From contig NZ_JAVDXU010000002.1 of assembly GCF_031458095.1 (NCBI RefSeq), positions 1,116,001 to 1,180,000 of the forward strand: DNA of 64,000 nucleotides. The letters are read 5' to 3'. A program made the translations under genes and the position numbers. Positions 8,007-15,366 of the stretch are shown piece after piece. Within the stretch, counting starts at the first letter, position 1. Every line of letters starts with the position of its first letter. Origin of the DNA: Pelomonas saccharophila_A (GTDB lineage: Bacteria; Pseudomonadota; Gammaproteobacteria; Burkholderiales; Burkholderiaceae_C). The notes under the pieces are model-generated. The model had not been told where the DNA came from and searched no databases. It worked only from the letters and a program-made list of their open reading frames with translations.

Positions 8007-8635
8007 GCCCGTTTGCCTATCGCGGCGACAAGCTGCTGCTGCGCGAGTTCGCCGCGGGCGACGCGGCCGACATCCAGCAGCTGCACGCCGATCCGCGCGT
8101 GCGCGCCCTGCTGCCCGACGAGCAGCCCCTGCACGAGGCGCGCTGGGCCGAGGCCTTCACCGCCTGTCTCGCCACCTTCTACCGCCGCCATCCCGGCCTG
8201 GGCATCTGGCGCTGCGCGGTGCCGCTTGACGACGGCGCCGAACAGTTCGCCGGCTGGTTCAGCCTGATGCCGCTGCCGGCAAGCCCTGGCACCGCGGTCG
8301 AGGCTGGCGACGCCGAGCTCGGCAGCCGCCTCAGGCCCGAGCACTGGGGCAGCGGCCTCAGCCTGACGGGTGGCGAGGTGCTGCTGCGCCATGCCTTCCA
8401 GACGCTGGCGCTGCGCCGGGTCTGGGGCATCTGCCATCCGGCCAACCGTGGTGCCCGCGTCTGCCTGGAAGCGCTGGGCTTCACGCCCCGGGGACGCGCC
8501 CTCTACGAAGGCCAGGCTTCGGACTATCACGCCCTGGACGCGACGACCTGGTCGGCCGTCCAGACCCTCAGCCGCCGCGAACGCCTGCGCCAGGCCCGGC
8601 GCGCGGCCCAGCCCTCAACCCCCGCTTCGCCATGA
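8003..8635 (+). CDS. GNAT-family acetyltransferase in the T3SS operon
   Basis: The 210-residue product has the RimJ/RimL-type N-acetyltransferase layout. An opening L-LREF--GDA---Q-LH-DP segment is followed by the long central beta region, the acetyl-CoA-binding part around SGLSLTGGEVLLRHAFQTL, and the closing NRGARVCLEALGF motif with its conserved asparagine. The enzyme would transfer an acetyl group from acetyl-CoA to an unknown amine. It overlaps the FliO-like gene upstream and the next gene downstream by 4 nt each, so it is an integral operon member. The substrate could be a secretion component or cargo, but nothing in the sequence shows which. The Arg-rich tail (about 188-205) is unusual. 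Confidence 0.82.
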   Translation: MSPFAYRGDKLLLREFAAGDAADIQQLHADPRVRALLPDEQPLHEARWAEAFTACLATFYRRHPGLGIWRCAVPLDDGAEQFAGWFSLMPLPASPGTAVEAGDAELGSRLRPEHWGSGLSLTGGEVLLRHAFQTLALRRVWGICHPANRGARVCLEALGFTPRGRALYEGQASDYHALDATTWSAVQTLSRRERLRQARRAAQPSTPASP

Positions 8636-9327
8636 CCACTTCCGCCTCCCCCAACCCTTGGCAATCCGCCCTCGGGCGCCGCCTGGCCCAGGCCCTGGAG
8701 CAGTCCCGCTTCGCCCACCCGCCGCTGGCCGACGCCACCTCGGAGCGCGAACTCGGGGCCACGCGTTGGCGCCTGCCGTCGCGCGTGGCCGAGCCCGCGG
8801 CGGCCGCGGCGGCCCTGCGTGAAATGCTGGGCACTGCCGTGCAGGCCAGCCTGGTGACGCACTGTCTGCAGCATTACCGCAGCCAATTGGCCAGCGGGCT
8901 TGCCGAGGACGACCTGGGCGCGGCCCTGGCCGCCTATCTGGGCGCATGCCGCCAGGCCTTCGACCACGAGGCCTTGAGCCCGCAGCGTTGGCAGGCCATC
9001 ACGCAATGGGTCAAGGCCTGGGTCATCGACGAACTGCCCTGGGACGAGGCGCCGCTGGCACAGCGCCAGGATGCCTTCGAGCGCTTCGCCGTGCTGGCAG
9101 TGGCCCTGGGCGAATGGACGGTGCAGGCCAGCCGCCAGGGCAGCGCCCAACAGGCCTCGGCCACCTGGATGGCCCGCAACAGCCTGCGCGCGCAGCTTGG
9201 GCTGGACCTGCCCGCACTGTGCGCCGCACTGCGCCAGCTGGACGGCGCGACTGCGGCCAACCCTAGCGTGGCTGGCGCAGAAATAGGAGCAGCCGCATAT
9301 AGGCAGGCCGGGCACGACCCCGTTTAA
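8632..9327 (+). CDS. DUF6683-like protein of the T3SS operon, function unknown
   Basis: This is a 231-residue, mostly helical, cytoplasmic-type protein with no signal peptide or membrane segment. Its end (about 150-205: AFERFAVLAVALGEW, then a run leading to SLRAQLGLDLPAL) resembles the end of the exported protein at 15367-16080 (MFEQLAMVGTFMVVY, then ANLEAALGLGVERI). Both fit what is recalled of the DUF6683 family. It overlaps the acetyltransferase by ATGA, and its stop overlaps a downstream ATG as TAATG. Position suggests a T3SS chaperone, regulator or sorting factor; that is guesswork. No enzymatic motif was found. Confidence 0.7.
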   Translation: MTTSASPNPWQSALGRRLAQALEQSRFAHPPLADATSERELGATRWRLPSRVAEPAAAAAALREMLGTAVQASLVTHCLQHYRSQLASGLAEDDLGAALAAYLGACRQAFDHEALSPQRWQAITQWVKAWVIDELPWDEAPLAQRQDAFERFAVLAVALGEWTVQASRQGSAQQASATWMARNSLRAQLGLDLPALCAALRQLDGATAANPSVAGAEIGAAAYRQAGHDPV

Positions 9328-9596
9328 TGAAACCCGTCAACGCCGCAGAGTTTGATCCAAAAAACCTTGCCGACAAGACACGCAGCGAAGCCGGTGTTTT
9401 TCAGTCGCCACCGGATTCAGATGCTCCGAAATTCAATCAATCGCTGCGGCAATGGTTGCCGCGCAAAACCTACTTTTGGAGATCAACATGGGATCAGCAG
9501 TTAGCAGCGTTTTCGGCGGCGGTGGCTCGGGTGGCATCCTGGGCGCCATCGGTGGCATCGTCGGCGGCATCTTCGGCGGCCCCCTGGGCGCCATGA
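9327..9596 (+). CDS. Possible small coupled reading frame, doubtful
   Basis: An 89-codon frame begins at an ATG that overlaps the preceding stop (TAATG). Its first roughly 55 codons lie in a stretch of lower GC and read plausibly (MKPVNAAEFDPKNLADKTRS, later APKFNQSLRQW). After 9488 it overlaps the next gene in another frame and becomes Ala/Ser-rich, as expected of a shadow. It may be a short regulatory leader, a small secreted protein that ends by overlap, or the relic of a longer gene. Support is weak. Confidence 0.22.
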   Translation: MKPVNAAEFDPKNLADKTRSEAGVFQSPPDSDAPKFNQSLRQWLPRKTYFWRSTWDQQLAAFSAAVARVASWAPSVASSAASSAAPWAP

Positions 9597-10198
9597 TCGG
9601 CCAGGCCATCGGCGGCATGCTGCAGCAAGCCATCGGCAACGGCGCCAACAGCGCCGTCGACACCCTCGTCAAGGAACATGGCATGCCCAAGTTCCTCGGT
9701 GAGGAAGTCAAGGGCACGATCAGCAAGACCATCGCCGGCCAGCTGCAGCAAAGCCAGCAAGGCGTCTCTCACGAAGCGCAGGGTGCGGCCCAGCAGAACT
9801 TCGGCGGCGCCATCAAGCAGTGGGAATCCGACTTCGCCAACCAGATCGTCCAGGGCGTGCTGGACCAGCTGCGTGCCCAAGGTGGCGGCAGCACCAAGGG
9901 CAGCAAGGGCGCCACTGGCGGCGGCTGGCTGCAGGCCATCGCCTCGGTGATGGGCCAAGCCCTGGGCAACAAGGCCAAGGAGATGGTCAATCTGTCGCAA
10001 CAGATCAATGACGCGTCCGCCGCCAAGGCCAAGGCCAAGAACGGCTCCGAGGAGCAGGCCAAGCAGGCCGACGAGTTCAACAAGCTGATGACGCAATTCC
10101 AGGCCACCAGCCAGGAATACAACTACCTGAACAGCGTCTTCACGACGGCGCTGAAGGGCCTGGGCGAAGCGCTGTCTTCGATGGCTCGCAAGCAGTAA
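9488..10198 (+). CDS. Needle-like C-terminal domain fused to a glycine zipper, likely T3SS substrate
   Basis: The 236-residue protein has three parts. Residues 1-52 are a glycine-zipper segment with repeated GGI/GGxxG units that could insert in a membrane. Residues 53-130 are a Gln-rich helical middle. Residues 133-236 resemble the whole SctF needle of this system: a GGG-W-x-A-x(6)-G-x-AL segment, a linker, and a final helix pair ending GEALSSMARKQ, against SALETMARKQ in SctF. The start at 9488 has GGAG 6 nt upstream. A terminator follows at 10236, so this is the last gene of the rightward arm. It may be a second filament, a tip or cap protein, or a translocator exported like an early substrate. 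The function is inferred. Confidence 0.72.
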   Translation: MGSAVSSVFGGGGSGGILGAIGGIVGGIFGGPLGAMIGQAIGGMLQQAIGNGANSAVDTLVKEHGMPKFLGEEVKGTISKTIAGQLQQSQQGVSHEAQGAAQQNFGGAIKQWESDFANQIVQGVLDQLRAQGGGSTKGSKGATGGGWLQAIASVMGQALGNKAKEMVNLSQQINDASAAKAKAKNGSEEQAKQADEFNKLMTQFQATSQEYNYLNSVFTTALKGLGEALSSMARKQ

Positions 10199-10235
10199 GC
10201 CGCATCGTTCGCGAGCGCGACTCGCGAAAACAGCA

Positions 10236-10259
10236 GGAGGGGCATCGCCCCTCCCTTTT
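10236..10259 (+). terminator. Intrinsic terminator of the rightward T3SS operon
   Basis: A perfect 8-bp stem GGAGGGGC/GCCCCTCC with loop ATC is followed by CTTTT. It lies 37 nt after the preceding stop and 27 nt before the next gene, so it separates the secretion operon from the propeller genes. Confidence 0.82.
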
Positions 10260-10285
10260 GCATTTCAACTTCCAGATCCTGCCCG

Positions 10286-11317
10286 ATGAAAAACCTCAGT
10301 CGTCTTGCCTTGGTGGTCCTGGCCTGCACCGGCCTGCTCAGCGGATGCGGCGGCGGCGGCGGCGGCGGCGCGACCACGCCGACGACCCCGCCGCCGGTGG
10401 ACACCCCCGAGCCACCCACGACGCTGGCGGGCAATATCTGGCATTCCTTCAGCGATCTCGGCAACCCGGACGGGACCTTCGTGCTGAACCCCAACACCGG
10501 CGTGTCGACGACGGTGCAGGCCCAGAAATGGGGCCGGCCCTGGCCCGACGGCAGCCGCTTCGTCAACAACGACTACGACTCGCAGGGCTCCAGCGGCGAG
10601 AGCCGCCTGACGGTGCGCAAGACCGATGACAAGGCCGTGGTGTTCGACCAAGTAGTGGACGGCTATGTCACCGGCATCGCGCCGTCGCCGCAATCGGGCA
10701 GCCAGGTGCTGGCCTACTGGGGTGAGAACACGACGGCGTCCCGGTCGGCGGTGGTCTGGGACTTCGGCACGCAGAAGGTGCTGTACGCCACGCCCCCGAG
10801 CCGCACGCCGGACGCCGTCGGCTGGATGCCCGACGGCAGCCTGCTGCGTGCCCAGCCCTCGGGCAGCCTGAGCAAGGTCGTGGTGGGCGGCGCCGAGCAG
10901 CCCGTGGCCACCGTCAGCTGGCCCGAGTCGCGCCTGCCGCAGGCGGTCTACGTCAGCCCCGATGGCAGCAAGGTGCTGGTCCAGCTCGCCGCGCTGCGCA
11001 GCACCGGCTCGGTCAGCGGCGTCGACCTGTGGATGATGGACGCCAACGGCTCCAACCTGAAGCGCTTCACCAACAACGGCGTCATCGCCGACGCCTACTG
11101 GTCGCCCGACAGCAAGTTCGTCGCCTTCACCAAGGACACCGGCGTGGTCTGCACCGACACCACCTGCCAGGGCGAGTGCTCGGTCTGGTATGCGCCGGCC
11201 ACGGCCACCGACGTGGTGGGCGTGGAGGGCGGCACCGTTGCGAGGAAGTTCCCGGCCAAGCGGCCCGACGGCTCCGCGACCGACCTGCGCTGCCCGGTCC
11301 TGGCCTGGACGCGTTAG
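10286..11317 (+). CDS. Beta-propeller lipoprotein (PD40/TolB-like), paralogue 1
   Basis: The product has 343 residues. A lipoprotein signal peptide ends LLSGCGGG (lipid-modified Cys21) and is followed by Gly- and Pro/Thr-rich spacers. The rest is a TolB/PD40-type propeller with blade motifs such as VGWMPDGSLL, VSPDGSKVLVQL and YWSPDSKFVAFTKDTG. A Cys cluster near the end (VCTDTTCQGECSVWY) probably forms disulfides in the periplasm or at the outer surface. It is the first of three tandem paralogues and the only one with a lipobox. Such propellers usually bind proteins or ligands; there is no catalytic motif. Its TAG stop lies inside a dyad that is repeated upstream of paralogue 3. Confidence 0.85.
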   Translation: MKNLSRLALVVLACTGLLSGCGGGGGGGATTPTTPPPVDTPEPPTTLAGNIWHSFSDLGNPDGTFVLNPNTGVSTTVQAQKWGRPWPDGSRFVNNDYDSQGSSGESRLTVRKTDDKAVVFDQVVDGYVTGIAPSPQSGSQVLAYWGENTTASRSAVVWDFGTQKVLYATPPSRTPDAVGWMPDGSLLRAQPSGSLSKVVVGGAEQPVATVSWPESRLPQAVYVSPDGSKVLVQLAALRSTGSVSGVDLWMMDANGSNLKRFTNNGVIADAYWSPDSKFVAFTKDTGVVCTDTTCQGECSVWYAPATATDVVGVEGGTVARKFPAKRPDGSATDLRCPVLAWTR

Positions 11318-11348
11318 GGATTGGTCGCTGCCGCGGCTGCGGCTCCAA
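11313..11348 (+). repeat. Leader dyad before paralogue 2
   Basis: GTTAGGGATTGG begins this stretch, and CTCCAATGCGGCC closes it about 20 nt later, giving an inverted ATTGG/CCAAT pair. The same arrangement recurs at 12610-12648 before paralogue 3. It was probably copied with the genes in the tandem duplication and may be a shared regulatory or RNA element. Confidence 0.5.
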
Positions 11349-11380
11349 TGCGGCCGCACCGCCCAGGAGAGCCCGTCCCG

Positions 11381-12346
11381 ATGCCCTTGCCCTTCCGTCG
11401 CTTCGCCACCGCGCTGGCCGGCATGGGCGTGGCCCTGGCGGCACAGGGCGGGTTGCCGGGCACGGTCTGGCATTCCTTCAGCGACCTCGGCAACCCACAG
11501 GGCACGTTTGCGTCGAATCCGAATTCGGGCGCGTCGGTCATGGTGGACGACGAGAAATGGCGCTCGCCCTGGCCCGACGGCAGCCGCTTCATCCAGCGCG
11601 ACCACAGCTCGCAGGGCGGCGACGAGACCCGGCTGACCGTGCGCAAGACCAGCGACCGCAGCGTGCTGGTCGACCAGGTCGTCGACGGCTATCTGGCTTC
11701 CGATGTGCGCGCCTCGCCGCTCGCCGCCCACCAGATCCTGGCGTCATGGGGCAAGAGCTTCTTCGCGCCGCGCGGCAGCATCGTCTACGACTTCAACACG
11801 CAGAGGCTGCTGTACGCCACCCAGCCCAGCAAGACGCCGGATGCGCTGGACTGGATGCCGGACGGCTCGCTGCTGCGCGTGCGGCCGTCGGGCGAGATCA
11901 GCCGTGTCATGCTGGGCCGCGGCGAACAGCCCATCACCCGCCTGCGCTGGCCGGAGTCGCGCGTGCCGGAGGCCGTCCACGTGAGTCCCGATGGCAGCAA
12001 GGTCCTGCTGCAGCTGGCAGCGATCCGCGACACGGGGTCGGTCGCCGGCGTGGACCTGTGGATGATGAATGTCGACGGGTCCCAGCTGCGCCGCTTCACG
12101 AAGAACGACCTGATCTCGAACGCCTTCTGGTCACCGGACGGCCGCTATGTGGCCTTCGTCAAGGACACCGGCGTGTCATGCAGCGAGTTCTCCTGCCGCG
12201 GCAGCTGCACGGTCTGGTACGCGGAGGCCACCGCCTCCAACGTCGTCGCCGTGCCGCCTTCGGGCGATGCCCGGCAGTTCCCCTTGAAGCGGCCCGACGG
12301 CTCGATGACGACGATGGGATGCCCGATGGCCGCCTGGACGCGCTGA
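11381..12346 (+). CDS. Exported beta-propeller protein (PD40/TolB-like), paralogue 2
   Basis: The product has 321 residues and a cleavable Sec-type signal peptide (about 1-23) but no lipobox Cys. The mature part follows paralogue 1 almost motif for motif: TVWHSFSDLGNPQGTF, then LDWMPDGSLLRVRPSGEISR, then VHVSPDGSKVLLQLAA, then FWSPDGRYVAFVKDTGVSC. The Cys cluster CSEFSCRGSC lies near the C terminus. The ATG at 11381 has AGGAGA 9-10 nt upstream; a longer frame to 11321 has no export signal at its start. Release to the periplasm, instead of lipid anchoring, is the main difference from paralogue 1. No enzymatic residues were recognised. Confidence 0.84.
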   Translation: MPLPFRRFATALAGMGVALAAQGGLPGTVWHSFSDLGNPQGTFASNPNSGASVMVDDEKWRSPWPDGSRFIQRDHSSQGGDETRLTVRKTSDRSVLVDQVVDGYLASDVRASPLAAHQILASWGKSFFAPRGSIVYDFNTQRLLYATQPSKTPDALDWMPDGSLLRVRPSGEISRVMLGRGEQPITRLRWPESRVPEAVHVSPDGSKVLLQLAAIRDTGSVAGVDLWMMNVDGSQLRRFTKNDLISNAFWSPDGRYVAFVKDTGVSCSEFSCRGSCTVWYAEATASNVVAVPPSGDARQFPLKRPDGSMTTMGCPMAAWTR

Positions 12347-12358
12347 AGACCGCCACGC

Positions 12359-12576
12359 ATGCGCCCGAGCTTGCTGCATCTGGCCTTCAACAAGGACACC
12401 GGGGCGAGTTGCAGCGAGGTCTCGTGCTACGGCCACTGCAGGCTCTGGTATGCGCCGGCAACGGCGCGAAACATCTGGCCGTGGAGGCATCCCGCGACGC
12501 CTCGTCCTTCATCGTCAGGGACACGCGCGGTGGCGCGATGCCGCTGGGCTGCCAGCTGCTGGCGTGGACGCCCTGA
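12359..12576 (+). pseudogene. Truncated, frameshifted remnant of a fourth propeller paralogue
   Basis: After the paralogue 2 stop, the sequence again encodes the C-terminal end of the family: HLAFNKDTGASCSEVSCYG, then CRLWYAPATA. Near 12470 the match moves to another frame (EASRDASSFIVRDTRGGAMP, then GCQLLAWTP and TGA at 12574-12576). Everything upstream of the last blade is missing. This marks a fourth copy lost by deletion and a frameshift. Confidence 0.82.
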
Positions 12577-12609
12577 CGGTGGGGCCGGACGCGGGCCATG
12601 CAAGGCTTC

Positions 12610-12648
12610 GTTAGGGATTGGGAATCGCGGGTCGCCGGGCTCCAATCC
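12610..12648 (+). repeat. Leader dyad before paralogue 3
   Basis: This is the second copy of the GTTAGGGATTGG element. Here the arms GGATTGG and CCAATCC form a perfect 7-bp inverted repeat. It lies about 65 nt before the proposed paralogue 3 start. Confidence 0.5.
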
Positions 12649-12711
12649 GGCCGGCAGCCGAATGCTGCGCACGGGCACTCCCGGAATCGCTGTCTATCGG
12701 AACCGCCACGA

Positions 12712-13689
12712 TTGCCCACGTACAAGACCCTCGCCCGCTTTGCCGCCGCAGGAATCTGCATGACCGCGCTCACCGTGGCCCATGCCGGCCTGTCGGGGTC
12801 GGTGTGGCATTCCTACCGCGACCTCAACAACCCGCAGGGGACCTTCGCGACCCATCCGGACACGGGCCAGACGCGCAGGATCACGCCGGAGGAATCGGGC
12901 GTTCCCTGGCCCGACGGCAGCCTCTACCTGGTGCGTGACTACAGCTCCCAGGGCTCCACCGGTGACGAGACCCATCTGGTCGTGCGGCGCAGCGGCGACC
13001 AGGCCAAGCTGTTCGACCAGGTGGTCGATGGCTATCTCGGAGAAAGAGCCCGGCCGTCGCCGCTGGGGCGGCCGCAGATCCTGGTGGATTGGGGCGAGAC
13101 CATCTTTGCCGAGCGCGGCCCGGTGGTCTATGACCTGCAGTTGCGCCGGCTGCTCTACGTCACGCGGCCGAGCAAGACGCCGGACGCGTTGTCATGGATG
13201 CCCGACGGCAGCCTGCTGCGCGTGCAGCCTTCGGGCGAGATCAGCCGGGTCGTGCTCGGCGGCGCGGAGCAGCGCATCGCCAGCGTCCGCTGGCCCGAAG
13301 CGCGGCTGCCCCAGGCTCTGCACGTGAGCCCAGACGGCAGGCGGGCGCTGGTGCAGCTGGCGGCGCTGCGCGACACCGGCTCGGTCAGCGGCGTGGACCT
13401 GTGGATGATGAATATCGACGGCTCCGGGCTGCGGCGGTTCACGAAGAACGACCTGGTCGCCCATGCCTTCTGGTCGCCGGACGGCCGCCACGTGGCCTTC
13501 GTCAAGGACACCGGCGTGTCCTGCAGCGATTTCAGCTGTCGGGGCAGCTGCACGCTCTGGCATGCCGAGGCGACGGCGTCCGACGTGGTGGCCGTGAAGG
13601 CCTCCGGCGATGCCCAGCGCTTTCCGCTCAGGCGGCCCGACGGCTCGATGACGACGGTGGGCTGCTCCGCCATCACCTGGACGCGCTGA
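12712..13689 (+). CDS. Exported beta-propeller protein (PD40/TolB-like), paralogue 3
   Basis: The product has 325 residues if it starts at the TTG at 12712. That start gives a normal signal peptide (PTYKTLARFAAAG, hydrophobic core, AHA cleavage site). The in-frame ATG at 12598 would add about 38 residues with no export signal, and an internal ATG at 12760 would cut the signal peptide. The mature part parallels paralogue 2 closely, including SWMPDGSLLRVQPSGEISR, HVSPDGRRALVQLAAL, FWSPDGRHVAFVKDTGVSC and the Cys cluster CSDFSCRGSC. It is followed after 4 nt by the next gene. No catalytic residues were recognised. Confidence 0.8.
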   Translation: MPTYKTLARFAAAGICMTALTVAHAGLSGSVWHSYRDLNNPQGTFATHPDTGQTRRITPEESGVPWPDGSLYLVRDYSSQGSTGDETHLVVRRSGDQAKLFDQVVDGYLGERARPSPLGRPQILVDWGETIFAERGPVVYDLQLRRLLYVTRPSKTPDALSWMPDGSLLRVQPSGEISRVVLGGAEQRIASVRWPEARLPQALHVSPDGRRALVQLAALRDTGSVSGVDLWMMNIDGSGLRRFTKNDLVAHAFWSPDGRHVAFVKDTGVSCSDFSCRGSCTLWHAEATASDVVAVKASGDAQRFPLRRPDGSMTTVGCSAITWTR

Positions 13690-13693
13690 CCCC

Positions 13694-15340
13694 ATGCCCC
13701 GCACGCCCCGCCCCGCCTGGATGGTCGCCGTCGCCGCCGCTGAGTTGCTGGCCGGCGCCGTCCAGGCCGCCCCCGACCCCCTCGCGCCGGCCAGCGACCC
13801 CGTCGCCATCGCCCAGCTTGTCGAGGCCGTCAGCCTGGACGTGATGTCGGAGGCCAGCGTGGGCGCCTGCGAGGACATGGGCGCGGCATCGGGCACGCGC
13901 ATGCGCGACGCCTGGGTGGCCTGGCGCGAGCGCCACCAGATCGCGCCGCTGCGCATGGTGGTGGCGCGCATGCAGGAGCGCACCAGCAGCATCCCGTCGT
14001 TCACGCGCCTGGCCGAGCCCATGCGCCAGCGCGTGCTGGACGACGCCTCCCCCGAGCAGGCCTGCGCCGCGCTGGCGCGCGACTGGCAAGCCGCCAGCAT
14101 GGACGTCAGCACGCTCTACCCCCAGGCCCGCGGCGCCGCCATGGCCTTGGTGAAGGGCAAGCTGGTGGCGCCGCCCACGCCGCTGCCGGTAGCGCCCGAG
14201 GCCGCGCGGGGCCAGGTCTTGCTGCCCAGCCAGATCCCGGCGCTGTCGGCGCAGCGCGGCCGCTGGCTGGTGATCTCCGAGGAGGCCGCGCAGCGCCGCC
14301 TGGGCACGGTCTATGTGAAGGGCCGCGTGGCCCGCGAGATCAACCGCCCGCTGCATTTCTTCCTGGTGCAGGACCAGGGCGACCGCCTGGCCGAGCAGCG
14401 CGTCTGGCTGAAGTTCGACGCCGAACCCTGGCTGGGCCGCGAGGTCGTGCTGCGCGGCGTGGCCACGTCGCTGAACGGCGACTCGCTGGACCTGGCCGAT
14501 GCGGCGCTGGTGAGCAACCCGTCGGGCCTGACGCCTTCGCCGCTGCCGCAGGCGCCGCTGGCGCGCCGGCCGGTCATCCTGAAGCGGGTCTCCAGCGCCC
14601 CCGGCCGCGGTCTGGCCGACAAGGACCTGGCCGCTGTCGTCATCCACGGCGAGGCCAACTACAACAACGGCACGCGCTGGGAGGAGGACGTGCGCTTCCT
14701 GCTGCGCGACGGCAGCGTCTACCACCGCACCGAGATGCCGCCCGACCAGCTCAATGTCGCGGCGTCGCGCCAGCTCGAGCCGCAGCACTGGGGCCGCTGG
14801 CGCGCCGCCGGCCGGGGCTATGAGATGCAGGCCCAGGATGACGACGGCCGCGCGCAAGGCGACTGGAAGGCCGAGAAGCACCACGCCGTCAAGCCCTGGC
14901 CCAAGGACACGCGGCTGGACGGCAGCTACAGCCAGGGCAGCTTCACCGGCAGCCTGGTGCTGGGCGGCACCTCGTCCCGGCGCGGCATTCGCTTCACGCG
15001 CGACGGCCGCTTCGAGCGCAGCTACAGCTCGATGTCCAGCACCGGCTCCCTGGCCGCGACGCTGAACAACACCGTCATCGCCGGCTCTTCCCATGGCGAC
15101 GGCAAGGGCAGCAGCAGCACCGGCGGCGGCAACGTCGGCACGGCCTTCGGCAACGTGGGCGCCGTCAGCTCGCGCAAGCAGGACGACGGCGCCAGCCGCC
15201 GCGGCCGCTACCAGCTCAGCGGCTTCGTGTTGACGCTGGACTACGACGACGGCCACCAGGAGCGGCTGCTGAGCTTCCCGGTCCACGACGACAGCAAGAC
15301 CGTCTATGTCGGCAGCGCCAGCTACAGCCTCGACAAGTAA
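13694..15340 (+). CDS. Large exported protein of unknown function
   Basis: The 548-residue product has an N-terminal signal peptide (about 1-26, ending VQA). The first third is helical with a conserved-looking pair of cysteines (ACEDMG and QACAAL). A central beta-rich region follows (about 190-270). The C-terminal half has Gly/Ser/Thr-rich stretches and ends with a beta-hairpin pattern GRYQLSGFVLTLDYDDGHQE, reminiscent of lipocalin-like calycin barrels. It starts 4 nt after the propeller array and lies 26 nt before the next exported protein, so it may share their transcript. No family could be named with confidence. Confidence 0.7.
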   Translation: MPRTPRPAWMVAVAAAELLAGAVQAAPDPLAPASDPVAIAQLVEAVSLDVMSEASVGACEDMGAASGTRMRDAWVAWRERHQIAPLRMVVARMQERTSSIPSFTRLAEPMRQRVLDDASPEQACAALARDWQAASMDVSTLYPQARGAAMALVKGKLVAPPTPLPVAPEAARGQVLLPSQIPALSAQRGRWLVISEEAAQRRLGTVYVKGRVAREINRPLHFFLVQDQGDRLAEQRVWLKFDAEPWLGREVVLRGVATSLNGDSLDLADAALVSNPSGLTPSPLPQAPLARRPVILKRVSSAPGRGLADKDLAAVVIHGEANYNNGTRWEEDVRFLLRDGSVYHRTEMPPDQLNVAASRQLEPQHWGRWRAAGRGYEMQAQDDDGRAQGDWKAEKHHAVKPWPKDTRLDGSYSQGSFTGSLVLGGTSSRRGIRFTRDGRFERSYSSMSSTGSLAATLNNTVIAGSSHGDGKGSSSTGGGNVGTAFGNVGAVSSRKQDDGASRRGRYQLSGFVLTLDYDDGHQERLLSFPVHDDSKTVYVGSASYSLDK

Positions 15341-15366
15341 TCCCTTTCCATCCTCACGGAGTCACG

